Notes under the pieces: generated by a model
Databases searched by the model: none
Told to the model about the DNA's origin: nothing
The model's input: only the letters and a program-made list of their open reading frames with translations
Program-made: the position numbers and the translations under genes
Assembly: GCA_035577545.1 (NCBI GenBank)
Contig: DATLVI010000008.1
Location: 57,070-121,069, forward strand
Direction of reading: 5' to 3'
Source: Verrucomicrobiia bacterium
Lineage (GTDB): Bacteria; Verrucomicrobiota; Verrucomicrobiia; Palsa-1439
DNA: 64,000 nucleotides
Shown: piece after piece, positions 37,834-46,093 of the stretch
Layout: every line of letters begins with the position of its first letter
Numbering within the stretch: the first letter of the stretch is position 1

Positions 37834-38885
37834 GAGGTTGGCGGAGAGTGGGGTTCGTTTGGATGAACCTCGGCCTTGAACTGTCGGGATGGCAGAAGGC
37901 CTTCGGGTCGGAAGCGCATCATCAGGATGAGGGCCAGTCCGTAGAGCATGTATTTCCAGTTGCCCGGCGCGGTGAACACGTTCGAACTGCTGATAAGCTG
38001 ATGCGCCTTCAGGAAGTTCGTCACGGTTTCCAACACGATGGAATTGAAGCCCATGATCACCAGTGCGCCGAGGAGCACGCCGCCGACGTTACCCATGCCG
38101 CCGACGATCACGATACACAACGCGATGATCGAAACCTGGAAATCATAATTGCCCGGCTCGCCGCTGGAGCCGAGATAGCTGGCCCACAATGCGCCCGCGA
38201 GGCTGCATTGCGCCGCGCCGAGCGCGAAGGCCAGCAGTTTCATCTTCATCGGGTTGACGCCCATGCATGAGGAAGCGAGTTCATCTTCGCGGATGGAAAT
38301 CCAGGCGCGACCGACACGTGAGCGCTGGAGGTTGCGGTTCAGAAGCACGAGCACCGCCAGAAAGCCGAGAAAGAGGTAGTACCAAGGTTGGTAGGTCTCG
38401 GCGTGGAAGTGGTAGCCGAACCAGGATGGTCCTGGCAGGGGATTAATGCCTTGCGTGCCCTTGGTGATGGAATCGAGATTCTTCAGGACGTCCTCGACGA
38501 TTTCTCCGAAGCCGAGGGTGACGATGGCGAGATAGTCACCTCGCAGACGGATCGTTGGCAGGCCGAGAAACAAGCCGACGGTTAATCCCACGAGAACCGT
38601 TAGCGCTGTCGCCGACCAGAAACCTAGGCGGAAGGGATAGATATCGCATGTTAGAATCGCGTAGCTGTACGCGCCGACGGCCATGAAGGCGGCGACGCCG
38701 AGGTTGAGTTGACCGGTGAAACCGGTGAGAATGTTCAAGCCGAGCCCGAGCATCGCCATGATAAAAATCGGACGGAGAAGGTCGCCGATACGCGGATGAC
38801 CCGGTAATACCAACTCAATGAGCGGAATCAGCGCCGCTACGATGAGGAACGACCAGTGAAAAAGGATTCGGCGCGGAGCGGGCAT
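37830..38885 (-). CDS. livM: Branched-chain amino acid ABC transporter permease LivM
   Basis: 351 residues from ATG 38885, which overlaps the livH stop by one base. A longer open frame continues into livH but is only its shadow. About ten hydrophobic helices; the LivM signature region is IMAMLGLGLNILTGFTGQLN then LGVAAFMAVGAYSYAIL, with RLRGDYLAIVTLGFGEIVED and the EAA-like loop RVGRAWISIREDELASSCMG. Ends RPEGLLPSRQFK, typical. Forms the membrane channel with LivH. Confidence 0.94.
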
Positions 38886-39847
38886 TAGACCTTCTCCTTG
38901 GCGCGGGCGCCGAGCAGGCCTTGTGGACGAAACACGAGCACCAGAATCAGGACGGTGAAGACCAGCACGTTCGTCCAGCGCGTTTCCAGATACTGATCGC
39001 ACAAGGCCCGAGCCAGGCCGATTACCAAGCCGCCCAGCACTGCACCGGGCAGGCTGCCGATGCCGCCGAGGACGGCGGCGGTGAAGGCGTCCATGCCGGC
39101 GCGATAGCCCATCTGAAAGTAGATCGTGTTGTTGTAGACGGAAGACACGACGCTGGCGACGCCTGCGAGCGCGCCACCGATGAGGAAGGTCTGGCCGATG
39201 ACGCGGTCCACCGGAATGCCCATTAGGCGCGCCGCCAGCCGGTCCTGTGCCACCGCTCGCATGGCCTTGCCCGACCGCGTGCCTTTCACGAACCACGTCA
39301 GCAAGACCATCAGCGGCAGCGTCACCACGAACACCATGAGATCTTTCTCGGTGAATTCGACGGCACTTTGGCCAAGCAGGTTGACGTTCGAGACGAGAGC
39401 GGGAAAATCCTTGGGTGAGGCGGCGGAATGTCCCAACCCGAAGACGTTCATTGGCACGCCGCCCCAGAGCAGGCCGATGTTCATAAACACGAACGAGAGG
39501 CCGATTGCTGAGACGAGCGGAGCGAGTTTGGTGGATTCGCGGAGATGGCGGTAGGCGAAACGGTCCGCGAGCCAGTTCAGCCCGCCGCAGAATAGCGGCA
39601 CAACAAGCAGCATCACGAACAGACCGCCCCACATGCCCGGTGCGCCGGCGGTGAGCTGGTCGAGTCCGAGCAGGCCCACGACGGTGAGCGCGGCGAAACT
39701 GCCGAGCATGAAGAGGTCGCCGTGGGCGAAATTGATGAGTTCGATGATGCCGTAGACCATCGTGTAGCCCAGGGCGATGAGGGCGACGATCATCCCGTTG
39801 GACAATCCGATGATCAGTTGTTGCAGGAAAATCTCACTGCCCGACAT
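38885..39847 (-). CDS. livH: Branched-chain amino acid ABC transporter permease LivH
   Basis: 320 residues. N-terminal hallmark FLQQLIIGLSNGMIVALIAL then GYTMVYGIIELINFAHGDLF, with RAVAQDRLAARLMGIPVDRV (permease loop) and GYRAGMDAFTAAVLGGIGSL, PGAVLGGLVIGLARAL near the C-terminus; ends RPQGLLGARAKEKV. About eight to nine helices. First gene of livHMGF; livK lies a further 394 bases upstream on the same strand. Confidence 0.95.
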   Translation of the reverse strand: MSGSEIFLQQLIIGLSNGMIVALIALGYTMVYGIIELINFAHGDLFMLGSFAALTVVGLLGLDQLTAGAPGMWGGLFVMLLVVPLFCGGLNWLADRFAYRHLRESTKLAPLVSAIGLSFVFMNIGLLWGGVPMNVFGLGHSAASPKDFPALVSNVNLLGQSAVEFTEKDLMVFVVTLPLMVLLTWFVKGTRSGKAMRAVAQDRLAARLMGIPVDRVIGQTFLIGGALAGVASVVSSVYNNTIYFQMGYRAGMDAFTAAVLGGIGSLPGAVLGGLVIGLARALCDQYLETRWTNVLVFTVLILVLVFRPQGLLGARAKEKV

Positions 39848-40241
39848 ATCGGCGAGACTCTAGCGATGCGAGGGCGCGCGGTCAATCACGGTGCGCGGTT
39901 GCGAGACCTAACTACAACAACGGTAAGTTTGCAGTACGGGTCAGCACATTGCTCGTCGAAATGGGACCGGATGGCGAACTGGTTCCCAGAAATACTCAAC
40001 TGAATATTCCCCTCGATGGGCTCCTCGGAACGTACAGGGTCGAGATTACACATCACTTTCAGCCGCATACAGACGTGGGGAAAGTCTGGCGTGTGTTCAA
40101 GCTCTTGAAACATTGGCAATGGATGCGACTGCCTGAGGATCACTTGAGATCTGTCCCCTTTGCACATTGCGAAGAGCAAGAGATTGACGTACCCACCTCA
40201 TTAGGAACGGCTGAAGACTCTCGTGTTTCATCTGCAGGCAT
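39848..40241. other. 394-base gap between livK and livH without a supportable gene
   Basis: The region is visibly less GC-rich than the genes around it. A 97-codon frame on the minus strand (39886-40179) and a frame on the plus strand running into livK (39949-40455) exist, but neither has a ribosome-binding site, recognised domain or the codon bias of neighbours. I see no clear hairpin terminator. It probably holds the livH promoter or is the remains of an insertion. Confidence 0.5.
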
Positions 40242-41438
40242 CTACATCCCCACAATCTTCACCGGGGTGAATTTGCCGTCCTTAATTTCCTCGACGGCCA
40301 TGACTTTCAGGCTGGTGTCGCCGTTTTGGTCGAAGGACCATTTGCCCAAGACACCGTCGAAGTCGCGGAGGTTGGTGATGGCTTCGGTGATGGCGGCGCG
40401 GTCTTTTTTGCCGGCGCGTTTGATGCCTTCGAGGACGACGCGGGCGGATTCGTAGCCATAGACGGCGTAGGCTTCGGGTTCGGCGTTGTACTTCTTTTTG
40501 TAGTTGTCGTAAAACTCGCGTCCGCGGCCTTTCAACTGGCTGGGCGGCAGACCGCCAAAGGTGACGTAGGTGCGGTCGTCGAGGTTGTCTTTGCCGGCAG
40601 ACTCGATGAGGGCCTGTTCGCGGCAGCCGTCGGGGACCATGAACTTCGCGCGCGCGCCGACGGACACGAGGTCCTTGGCCAACTGGCCGGCGTTTGTTTG
40701 CGTCGTGCCGCCGAAGTACACCATGTCGGCGTCGGTGCCTTTGACCTTTGTCACGAGGGAGCGATAGTTCGCGGCCTTCGGGTCGATGCCTTCGTAACCG
40801 ACGACGGTGATGCCGAGTTTGACGCAGGCGCGCTTGAACACGTCGGCCACGCCTTTGCCGTAGAGTTCGCGGTCATGAAGAATGAAGACTTTCTTGATGC
40901 CGAGTTCTTTGGCCCACTGCGCGGCGACTTCGCCCTGGATATCGTCGGCGGGGACGACGCGGAAGTAATTGATTTTGCCGGAGGGACGGTACACCTGCGG
41001 CTCATTCGCTTCGCCCATTCCCGGCTTGGTGAGGCCGGGGTAGGTGTTGGCGGGGCTGACCATGACAAGCGAGGCCTGGTTGAGAATCGGCATGGAGATT
41101 TTTGCGGCGCCGGAGTTATAGGTGCCGATGTAAGCCATGATGTCAGGATTTTTGACGGCTTTCTGTGCATTCGCGGCCTCGACGGCAGGATCCCACTGAC
41201 CGCGTTCGGGAGAGGCGTCATCCCAGTCTTCGTAAGCGAGCGTGAAATCGCCGATTTTTCCGCTGACCTCGTCGATGGCCATGCGAATGCCGTTGACCAT
41301 CGTTTGCGACTGCGCGTTGGCGCTGCCCGTCCGCGGCAGGCTGGAGACGATCTTGATGACCTGCGAATCGGCGGCGAGCGCGACTGAAGAGGTTATCACT
41401 AACACGCCGAGACAAAGCGAAAAGAACAATCGTTTCAT
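40242..41438 (-). CDS. livK: Branched-chain amino acid ABC transporter substrate-binding protein
   Basis: 398 residues from ATG 41438 (MKRLFFSLCLGVLVITSSVA, a signal peptide ending near ALAAD). Type I periplasmic binding protein: VIKIVSSLPRTGSANAQSQT, GIRMAIDEVSGKIGDFTLAY, DIMAYIGTYNSGAAKISMPI, LVMVSPANTYPGLTKPG, KKVFILHDRELYGKGVADVF, and DADMVYFGGTTQTNAGQLA. Slightly longer than E. coli LivK, as in the Leu/Ile/Val-BP family of soil bacteria. It delivers substrate to LivHMGF. The actual ligand may be another amino acid or an amide. Divergent from lpxC-fabZ. Confidence 0.92.
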   Translation of the reverse strand: MKRLFFSLCLGVLVITSSVALAADSQVIKIVSSLPRTGSANAQSQTMVNGIRMAIDEVSGKIGDFTLAYEDWDDASPERGQWDPAVEAANAQKAVKNPDIMAYIGTYNSGAAKISMPILNQASLVMVSPANTYPGLTKPGMGEANEPQVYRPSGKINYFRVVPADDIQGEVAAQWAKELGIKKVFILHDRELYGKGVADVFKRACVKLGITVVGYEGIDPKAANYRSLVTKVKGTDADMVYFGGTTQTNAGQLAKDLVSVGARAKFMVPDGCREQALIESAGKDNLDDRTYVTFGGLPPSQLKGRGREFYDNYKKKYNAEPEAYAVYGYESARVVLEGIKRAGKKDRAAITEAITNLRDFDGVLGKWSFDQNGDTSLKVMAVEEIKDGKFTPVKIVGM

Positions 41439-41533
41439 GCAGGGGTTTTGGCACAAACAGCGTAGACAGGCAATCTCAAAGGCCGAGACAGGCTTGCTTC
41501 CTGAATTGAGGCTATGCTACAAGGGCGGCACAC

Positions 41534-42859
41534 ATGCTGAAGCAGCAGCAGACGATCAAACATCCCGTGTCATTCTCGGGCATTGGCATTCACACGGGTT
41601 CGCAGGTCAACATGACCTGGAAACCCGCGCCGCTGGACCATGGCATCAAGTTCGTGCGCGTCGATCTTGAGGGGAAGCCGGAGATTGATCCGCATATCCG
41701 CAACATCGGGGACACGACGCGCTGGACGACGATTGGGACAAACGGGACGGTGATTCATACTGTCGAGCACGTGCTGGCGACGCTGAATGGTTACGGGATC
41801 GATAATTTGATCATCGAACTGGATGGGAACGAGCCGCCCGTTGGCGACGGCAGCGCAGCGCCGTACGTCAAATTAGTCAAGGACGCGGGCATCCAGCCAC
41901 AGGAAGGCAAGCGCGAGATTTTTCAGCCGCGGGAGATAGTGCACGTCGAGGTGGGGGACTCACTGGCGGTGGTCGTGCCGAGTGATCAGTTGCGCATCAG
42001 TTGCACGATTCATTACGGCAAACCCGGACTCGACGCGCAGTTCCTGAGTTTGGCCATCGAGCCGGAGACGTTTGAGACGCAGATTTCGCCGGCGCGGACG
42101 TTTGCGCTTTACGAAGAGATCCAGCATCTCATCGATCACGGATTGATCAAGGGCGGCAGCCTCGAGAACGCGGTGTTGATCCGCAATGAAAGCATTTTAG
42201 CCACCGAGCCGCTGCGATTTCGCGATGAGTTCGTGCGGCACAAGATTCTCGACGTGCTCGGCGACATCGTGTTGCTGGGGCGGCCGCTGGCGGCGCACAT
42301 CATCACGATTCGACCGGGACATTCCTGCAATGCGGCGCTGACGAAGGCGCTGGCGAAGGTGATGGAGAAAGAGCAGCCCGCGCCGGTTTCGTTTGCGCCG
42401 CCGATGGCAGCGGGCACGCCGATGGAGCAGGCGATGGATACCATGCAGTTGTTGAACGTCCTGCCGCATCGGTATCCGTTTATGCTGGTTGACCGCATCA
42501 TCAAGATCGAGGGCGAAGAGAAAATCATCGGACTCAAGAACGTGACGATCAACGAGCCGTTTTTCCAGGGGCATTTCCCCGGTCATCCCATCATGCCCGG
42601 CGTTCTGCAATTGGAGGCGATCGCGCAGGTGGCAGGTGTCTTGATGCTGCGTGCGGGCGAGAACGCCGGCAAGGTCGCATACTTCATGAGCGCCAACAAC
42701 GTGAAGTGGCGTAAACCGGTTCGTCCCGGCGATCAGCTCATTATCGAAGTCGAAATGGGCCGTGCCCGCGGCAAGATCGCCAAGGCCAAAGGCGTTTGTA
42801 AGGTGGCCGGCGAAGTCGTCAGCGAAGCGGAAGTGATGTTTAGCGTCGTGGAGGGGTAG
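41534..42859 (+). CDS. lpxC-fabZ: Bifunctional LpxC-FabZ fusion
   Basis: 441 residues. LpxC part (1 to about 285): FSGIGIHTGSQVNMTWKPA, first zinc His in IHTVEHVLATLNGYG, second His/Asp in VRHKILDVLGDIVLLGRPLA, third region IITIRPGHSCNAALTKAL. FabZ part (about 300-441): LLNVLPHRYPFMLVDRIIKI with the catalytic His, FFQGHFPGHPIMPGVLQLEA with the catalytic Glu. LpxC deacetylates UDP-3-O-acyl-GlcNAc in lipid A synthesis; FabZ dehydrates 3-hydroxyacyl-ACP. The fusion is known in Bacteroidetes and some PVC bacteria and balances lipid A against fatty acid synthesis. The last 29 codons (42773-42859) recur as fragments elsewhere in the window. Confidence 0.95.
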   Translation: MLKQQQTIKHPVSFSGIGIHTGSQVNMTWKPAPLDHGIKFVRVDLEGKPEIDPHIRNIGDTTRWTTIGTNGTVIHTVEHVLATLNGYGIDNLIIELDGNEPPVGDGSAAPYVKLVKDAGIQPQEGKREIFQPREIVHVEVGDSLAVVVPSDQLRISCTIHYGKPGLDAQFLSLAIEPETFETQISPARTFALYEEIQHLIDHGLIKGGSLENAVLIRNESILATEPLRFRDEFVRHKILDVLGDIVLLGRPLAAHIITIRPGHSCNAALTKALAKVMEKEQPAPVSFAPPMAAGTPMEQAMDTMQLLNVLPHRYPFMLVDRIIKIEGEEKIIGLKNVTINEPFFQGHFPGHPIMPGVLQLEAIAQVAGVLMLRAGENAGKVAYFMSANNVKWRKPVRPGDQLIIEVEMGRARGKIAKAKGVCKVAGEVVSEAEVMFSVVEG

Positions 42860-42905
42860 TTCACCGCGAAACATACCAAGCAGACGCGAATACGGCGGAG
42901 TCGGC

Positions 42906-45398
42906 TTATTGCGGCGTGATTCGAACGCGATAGTAACGGGCGGAACCCTGCAGCGCTCCGTTTTGATCCAGATAGTTGGTTGTCGTGCTCCCCAGAATCG
43001 GCATGTAGATGGCCGGACTGATATCCGCGAAGCTTCCAGACAGTTTGTTTGTGGAAGCCTGCAGATAGCACGTCCTGCCGGCGACGGTTGTCCATGAGAC
43101 ACGGATATTCTTGCCTTCGACGGCGATGCCACGCACCGCCTCCGGTAACGGCTCGAGGCAGACATTCCACGAACCACTGTTGTCACCGTAGCCGCTGTCA
43201 TTGAAATAGAGGGTCAACGGTCCCGAAGCCGGGGCGGAGAACTGGCCGCTGGCGCCGAGTTGGATGCATTGTCCATTGACCTTGCCGACCAAGGAGAAAG
43301 CCTTGAGTCCGGGGCAGGTAAAACTGTCGTCAGCGATGGCCGGGGCGCACGCACCGGCCACGATGTTGCCGTCAGGATCAGACTGGCAACCATCGAGATT
43401 GAAGCCGGCCTTGCCCGACGCTTGATAGCCATAGGGTTGACCCGCAACGACGTTTCCAAAAGGAACACCGCCGGAGGCACTGGCGGGGAGATTCGCACAA
43501 GCTTGTTGAACCGGCGTGATGCAGACGCTCCAAGAGCCACTATTGTCGCCGTAGTTACTGTCATTGAAATAAAGGGTCAACGGTCCCGAAGCCGGGGCGG
43601 AGAACTGGCCGCTGGTGCCGAGTTGGATACATTGTCCATTGACCTTGCCGACCAGGGAGAAAGCCTTGAGACCGGGGCAGGTGAAGCTGCCGTCGCCAAC
43701 GGCCGGGGCGCACGCACCGGCCACGATATTGCCGTCAGGGTCGGACTGGCAGCCGTCGAGATTGTAGCCGATGACGCCATACGCATGATAGCTGTAGGTC
43801 TGTCCGGCAATGACACTGCCGTAAGCGGCACCACCGGTTGCACTGCCGGGGACATTCGGACAAGCCTGTTGGACCGGTTTGATGCACACGCTGAAGGAGC
43901 CGCCGTTATCGCCGTAGCCACTGTCGTTGTAGACCAGGGTCAATGTACCCGAGGCTGGGGCGAGGAAAGTTCCGCTGGTGCCGAGTTGGAGGCACTGACC
44001 GTTGATTTTGCCGACGAGTGAGAACGCTTTCAGACCGGGGCAGGTAAAGCTATTATCCGCAGTGGCTGGCTGGCAGGCACCGGCCACGATGTTGCCGTCG
44101 GGATCGGACTGACAACCGTCGAGATTGAACCCGACAGTGCCCGAAGCCTGATAGCTGTAGGTTTGGCCGGCCACAATGCTGCCAAAGGAGGCACCGGCGG
44201 CGCTGTTGCCAGGAACCGTTGGACAGGATTGCTGCACAGGCGTGATACAGACGTTCCACGAACCGCTATTGTCGCCGTAGATGCTGTCGTTAAAGTAGAG
44301 GATCAGCGGGCCGGAGGACGGCGCGACGAATGTGCCGCCGCTACCCAGCTGGAGGCACTGACCGTTGACCTTGGCGACGAGTGAAAAGGCCTTGAGTCCG
44401 GGGCAGGTGAAACTGCCATCGGCAGTGGCCGGGCTGCAAGCTCCGGCGACGATGTTCCCGTCAGGGTCGGCCTGGCAGCCGTCGGAATTGTAGCCGATGA
44501 CGCCCAAGGCCTGATAGCTGTAGGTCTGACCGGCCACAACATTGCCATAGGATAGGCCACCTGATGTCGTGCCCAAAACAGTCGCACAAGTCTGCGAAAC
44601 CGGTGTGATGCACACGCTAAAGGAGCCACTGTTGTCGCCGTACCCGCTGTCATTGTAATACAGGGTCAATGTGCCCGAGGACGAAGCGACGAATGCGCCG
44701 CTGCTGCCCAACTGGAGGCATTGTCCGTTGATTTTGCCGACGAGAGAAAACGCCTTGAGTCCGGGACACTTGAAACTGTTATCGCCAGTGGCTGGACCGC
44801 AGGCGCCGGCGACGATGTTGCCGTCGGGATCAGACTGGCAGCCATCAAAGTTGTACCCGACGGCACCAGACGCCTGGTAGCTGTACGTTTGGCCGGCGAC
44901 GACACTGCCAAACGAAACGCCGGCGGCCGCAGCGCCAGAAACGCTCGTGCAGTTCTGCTGGATTTGTGTCGAGGTAACGCAGGCACTGAAACCGCCACTG
45001 TTGTCACCATAGCCGCTGTCATTGTAGTACAACGTTAATGGGCCCGAGGACGGGGCGACGAAGGTTCCACCGCTGCCCAACTGGATACACTGGCCGTTGA
45101 CTTTGCCGACGAGGGAAAAGGCCTTGAGTCCGGGGCAATTGAAACCGTTGTCGCCAATGGCCGGGCCACAGGCGCCGGCCACGATGTTGCCGTCAGGATC
45201 GGACTGGCAACCGTCGAAATTGTACCCTGCGGCTCCGGAAGCCTGGTAGGTGTATGTTTGGCCGGCGGCAACACTGCCAAAGGAGACGCCGTTGGCGGCT
45301 GTGGCGGGCACGCTGGCACAAATGCTTTGGGCGTTTACTTCCCGTGTGTTATAGACTGCCGCGAGCGATATCGCCAGTAATGCCAGATTGTTTCTCAC
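42906..45398 (-). CDS. Secreted protein of six tandem LecA-like lectin domains
   Basis: 830 residues from GTG 45398 (ribosome-binding site AAAGGTGG; the longer frame to 45491 adds a non-signal leader). Signal peptide LALLAISLAAVYNTREVNAQ, then six repeats of about 121 residues (residues 25-755), then a 75-residue C-terminal beta domain ending ARYYRVRITP. Each repeat has AGQTYSYQASG, DGCQSDPDGNIVAGAC, CPGLKAFSLVGKINGQC, and YYNDSGYGDNSGSFSVCI. The last block resembles the calcium/galactose-binding end of P. aeruginosa LecA (YNDVPGTYGNNSGSFSV), and the CPGLKAFSLVGKI block matches the PA-IL fold core. Six Cys per repeat suggest disulfides. Likely an extracellular multivalent sugar-binding protein; the ligand is unknown. 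Confidence 0.72.
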   Translation of the reverse strand: MRNNLALLAISLAAVYNTREVNAQSICASVPATAANGVSFGSVAAGQTYTYQASGAAGYNFDGCQSDPDGNIVAGACGPAIGDNGFNCPGLKAFSLVGKVNGQCIQLGSGGTFVAPSSGPLTLYYNDSGYGDNSGGFSACVTSTQIQQNCTSVSGAAAAGVSFGSVVAGQTYSYQASGAVGYNFDGCQSDPDGNIVAGACGPATGDNSFKCPGLKAFSLVGKINGQCLQLGSSGAFVASSSGTLTLYYNDSGYGDNSGSFSVCITPVSQTCATVLGTTSGGLSYGNVVAGQTYSYQALGVIGYNSDGCQADPDGNIVAGACSPATADGSFTCPGLKAFSLVAKVNGQCLQLGSGGTFVAPSSGPLILYFNDSIYGDNSGSWNVCITPVQQSCPTVPGNSAAGASFGSIVAGQTYSYQASGTVGFNLDGCQSDPDGNIVAGACQPATADNSFTCPGLKAFSLVGKINGQCLQLGTSGTFLAPASGTLTLVYNDSGYGDNGGSFSVCIKPVQQACPNVPGSATGGAAYGSVIAGQTYSYHAYGVIGYNLDGCQSDPDGNIVAGACAPAVGDGSFTCPGLKAFSLVGKVNGQCIQLGTSGQFSAPASGPLTLYFNDSNYGDNSGSWSVCITPVQQACANLPASASGGVPFGNVVAGQPYGYQASGKAGFNLDGCQSDPDGNIVAGACAPAIADDSFTCPGLKAFSLVGKVNGQCIQLGASGQFSAPASGPLTLYFNDSGYGDNSGSWNVCLEPLPEAVRGIAVEGKNIRVSWTTVAGRTCYLQASTNKLSGSFADISPAIYMPILGSTTTNYLDQNGALQGSARYYRVRITPQ
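43134..45326 (-). repeat. Six tandem copies of a ~363-base coding repeat
   Basis: Six in-frame copies with boundaries about every 121 codons. The blocks DGCQ(S/A)DPDGNIVAGAC and CPGLKAFSLV are nearly invariant in all six, while the joining segments (ITPVQQ-like, then CxxVPG) vary, suggesting repeated duplication and gene conversion. Copies 5 and 6 are the most alike around the QFSAPASGPLTLYFND block. Confidence 0.88.
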
Positions 45399-45582
45399 AT
45401 TCCACCTTTCCGTTCGAATCACCGTAGCATCGCATCGCGCAGACGGGGCGCGTGGAACCGAGAGCCGATCCCACGAATGAGATATTATCAAGTTTCTACG
45501 CCTTTAAGTTCGAAGCGTCAAGATGTTTCGGGTATGTGGTTTACCCTTGTTGCGCGTTCGCTTGCCCTGTAAAGTTTTCCTC

Positions 45583-45978
45583 ATGAGATTTCCGCTTTCC
45601 TTCTGCCTGGCGGCGATCCTCGCGGTGGCCGGCCCAGCCGCACACGCAGAGCGCATGGATGGCACGAAGTGGAAAGTCACAGTCACACCTGACGAGGAAT
45701 CTGCTAAGAAGGGAGCGAAGGGGTTCGAGGACGAATTGATCTTCACTGAAGGCCGGTTCACCTCCACGGCGATGCTGGCGCATGGGTTCAAGGCGGGTCC
45801 GTATCGGTACGAGACCGAAGATGCCGACGTCGAATGGGCGGCCGACAAGCAGAATGACGCCAAGGACCTAGCGGGGTGGGGCGGCCGGGTCGACGGCAAG
45901 ACCACGAGCGGCAATTTCCATTGGCAGAAGAAGGACGGCACTTCGCTTTTCTTCAAGTTCACCGGCACAAAAGAATGA
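45583..45978 (+). CDS. Small secreted protein of unknown function
   Basis: 131 residues from ATG 45583 (MRFPLSFCLAAILAVAGPAA, signal peptide ending near AHA); a frame extending to 45523 lacks a sensible start. The mature part begins ERMDGTKWKVTVTPDEESA, continues GFEDELIFTEGRFTSTAM and ends TTSGNFHWQKKDGTSLFFKF; it looks like a lipocalin-like beta sheet of about 110 residues. Similar short 'DGTxWxVxVxPD' proteins occur in Planctomycetes and Verrucomicrobia (recollection, not searched). Divergent from the lectin gene. Confidence 0.65.
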   Translation: MRFPLSFCLAAILAVAGPAAHAERMDGTKWKVTVTPDEESAKKGAKGFEDELIFTEGRFTSTAMLAHGFKAGPYRYETEDADVEWAADKQNDAKDLAGWGGRVDGKTTSGNFHWQKKDGTSLFFKFTGTKE

Positions 45979-46093
45979 CGGAACCCGTTGTCGGTACGGT
46001 ACCTGGAGGCCATTCCGGATCGCATTGTCGCCATTTTTACCTTCCCTTTTGAGACGCTGTGAAGTATCCTCCCGTCCACGCTCAGATCAAATC

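Noticed and set aside
39886..40179. 97-codon minus-strand frame between livK and livH
   Set aside because: On the right strand, but no ribosome-binding site, no domain and atypical composition; kept as an unexplained gap.
40326..41387. 353-codon plus-strand open frame within livK
   Set aside because: Antisense to livK; Gly/Val/Asp-rich composition is typical of a shadow frame.
43134..45326. Regular repeats that could be taken for a CRISPR array
   Set aside because: Unit length is about 363 bases and the repeats are in-frame protein domains with a signal peptide upstream.
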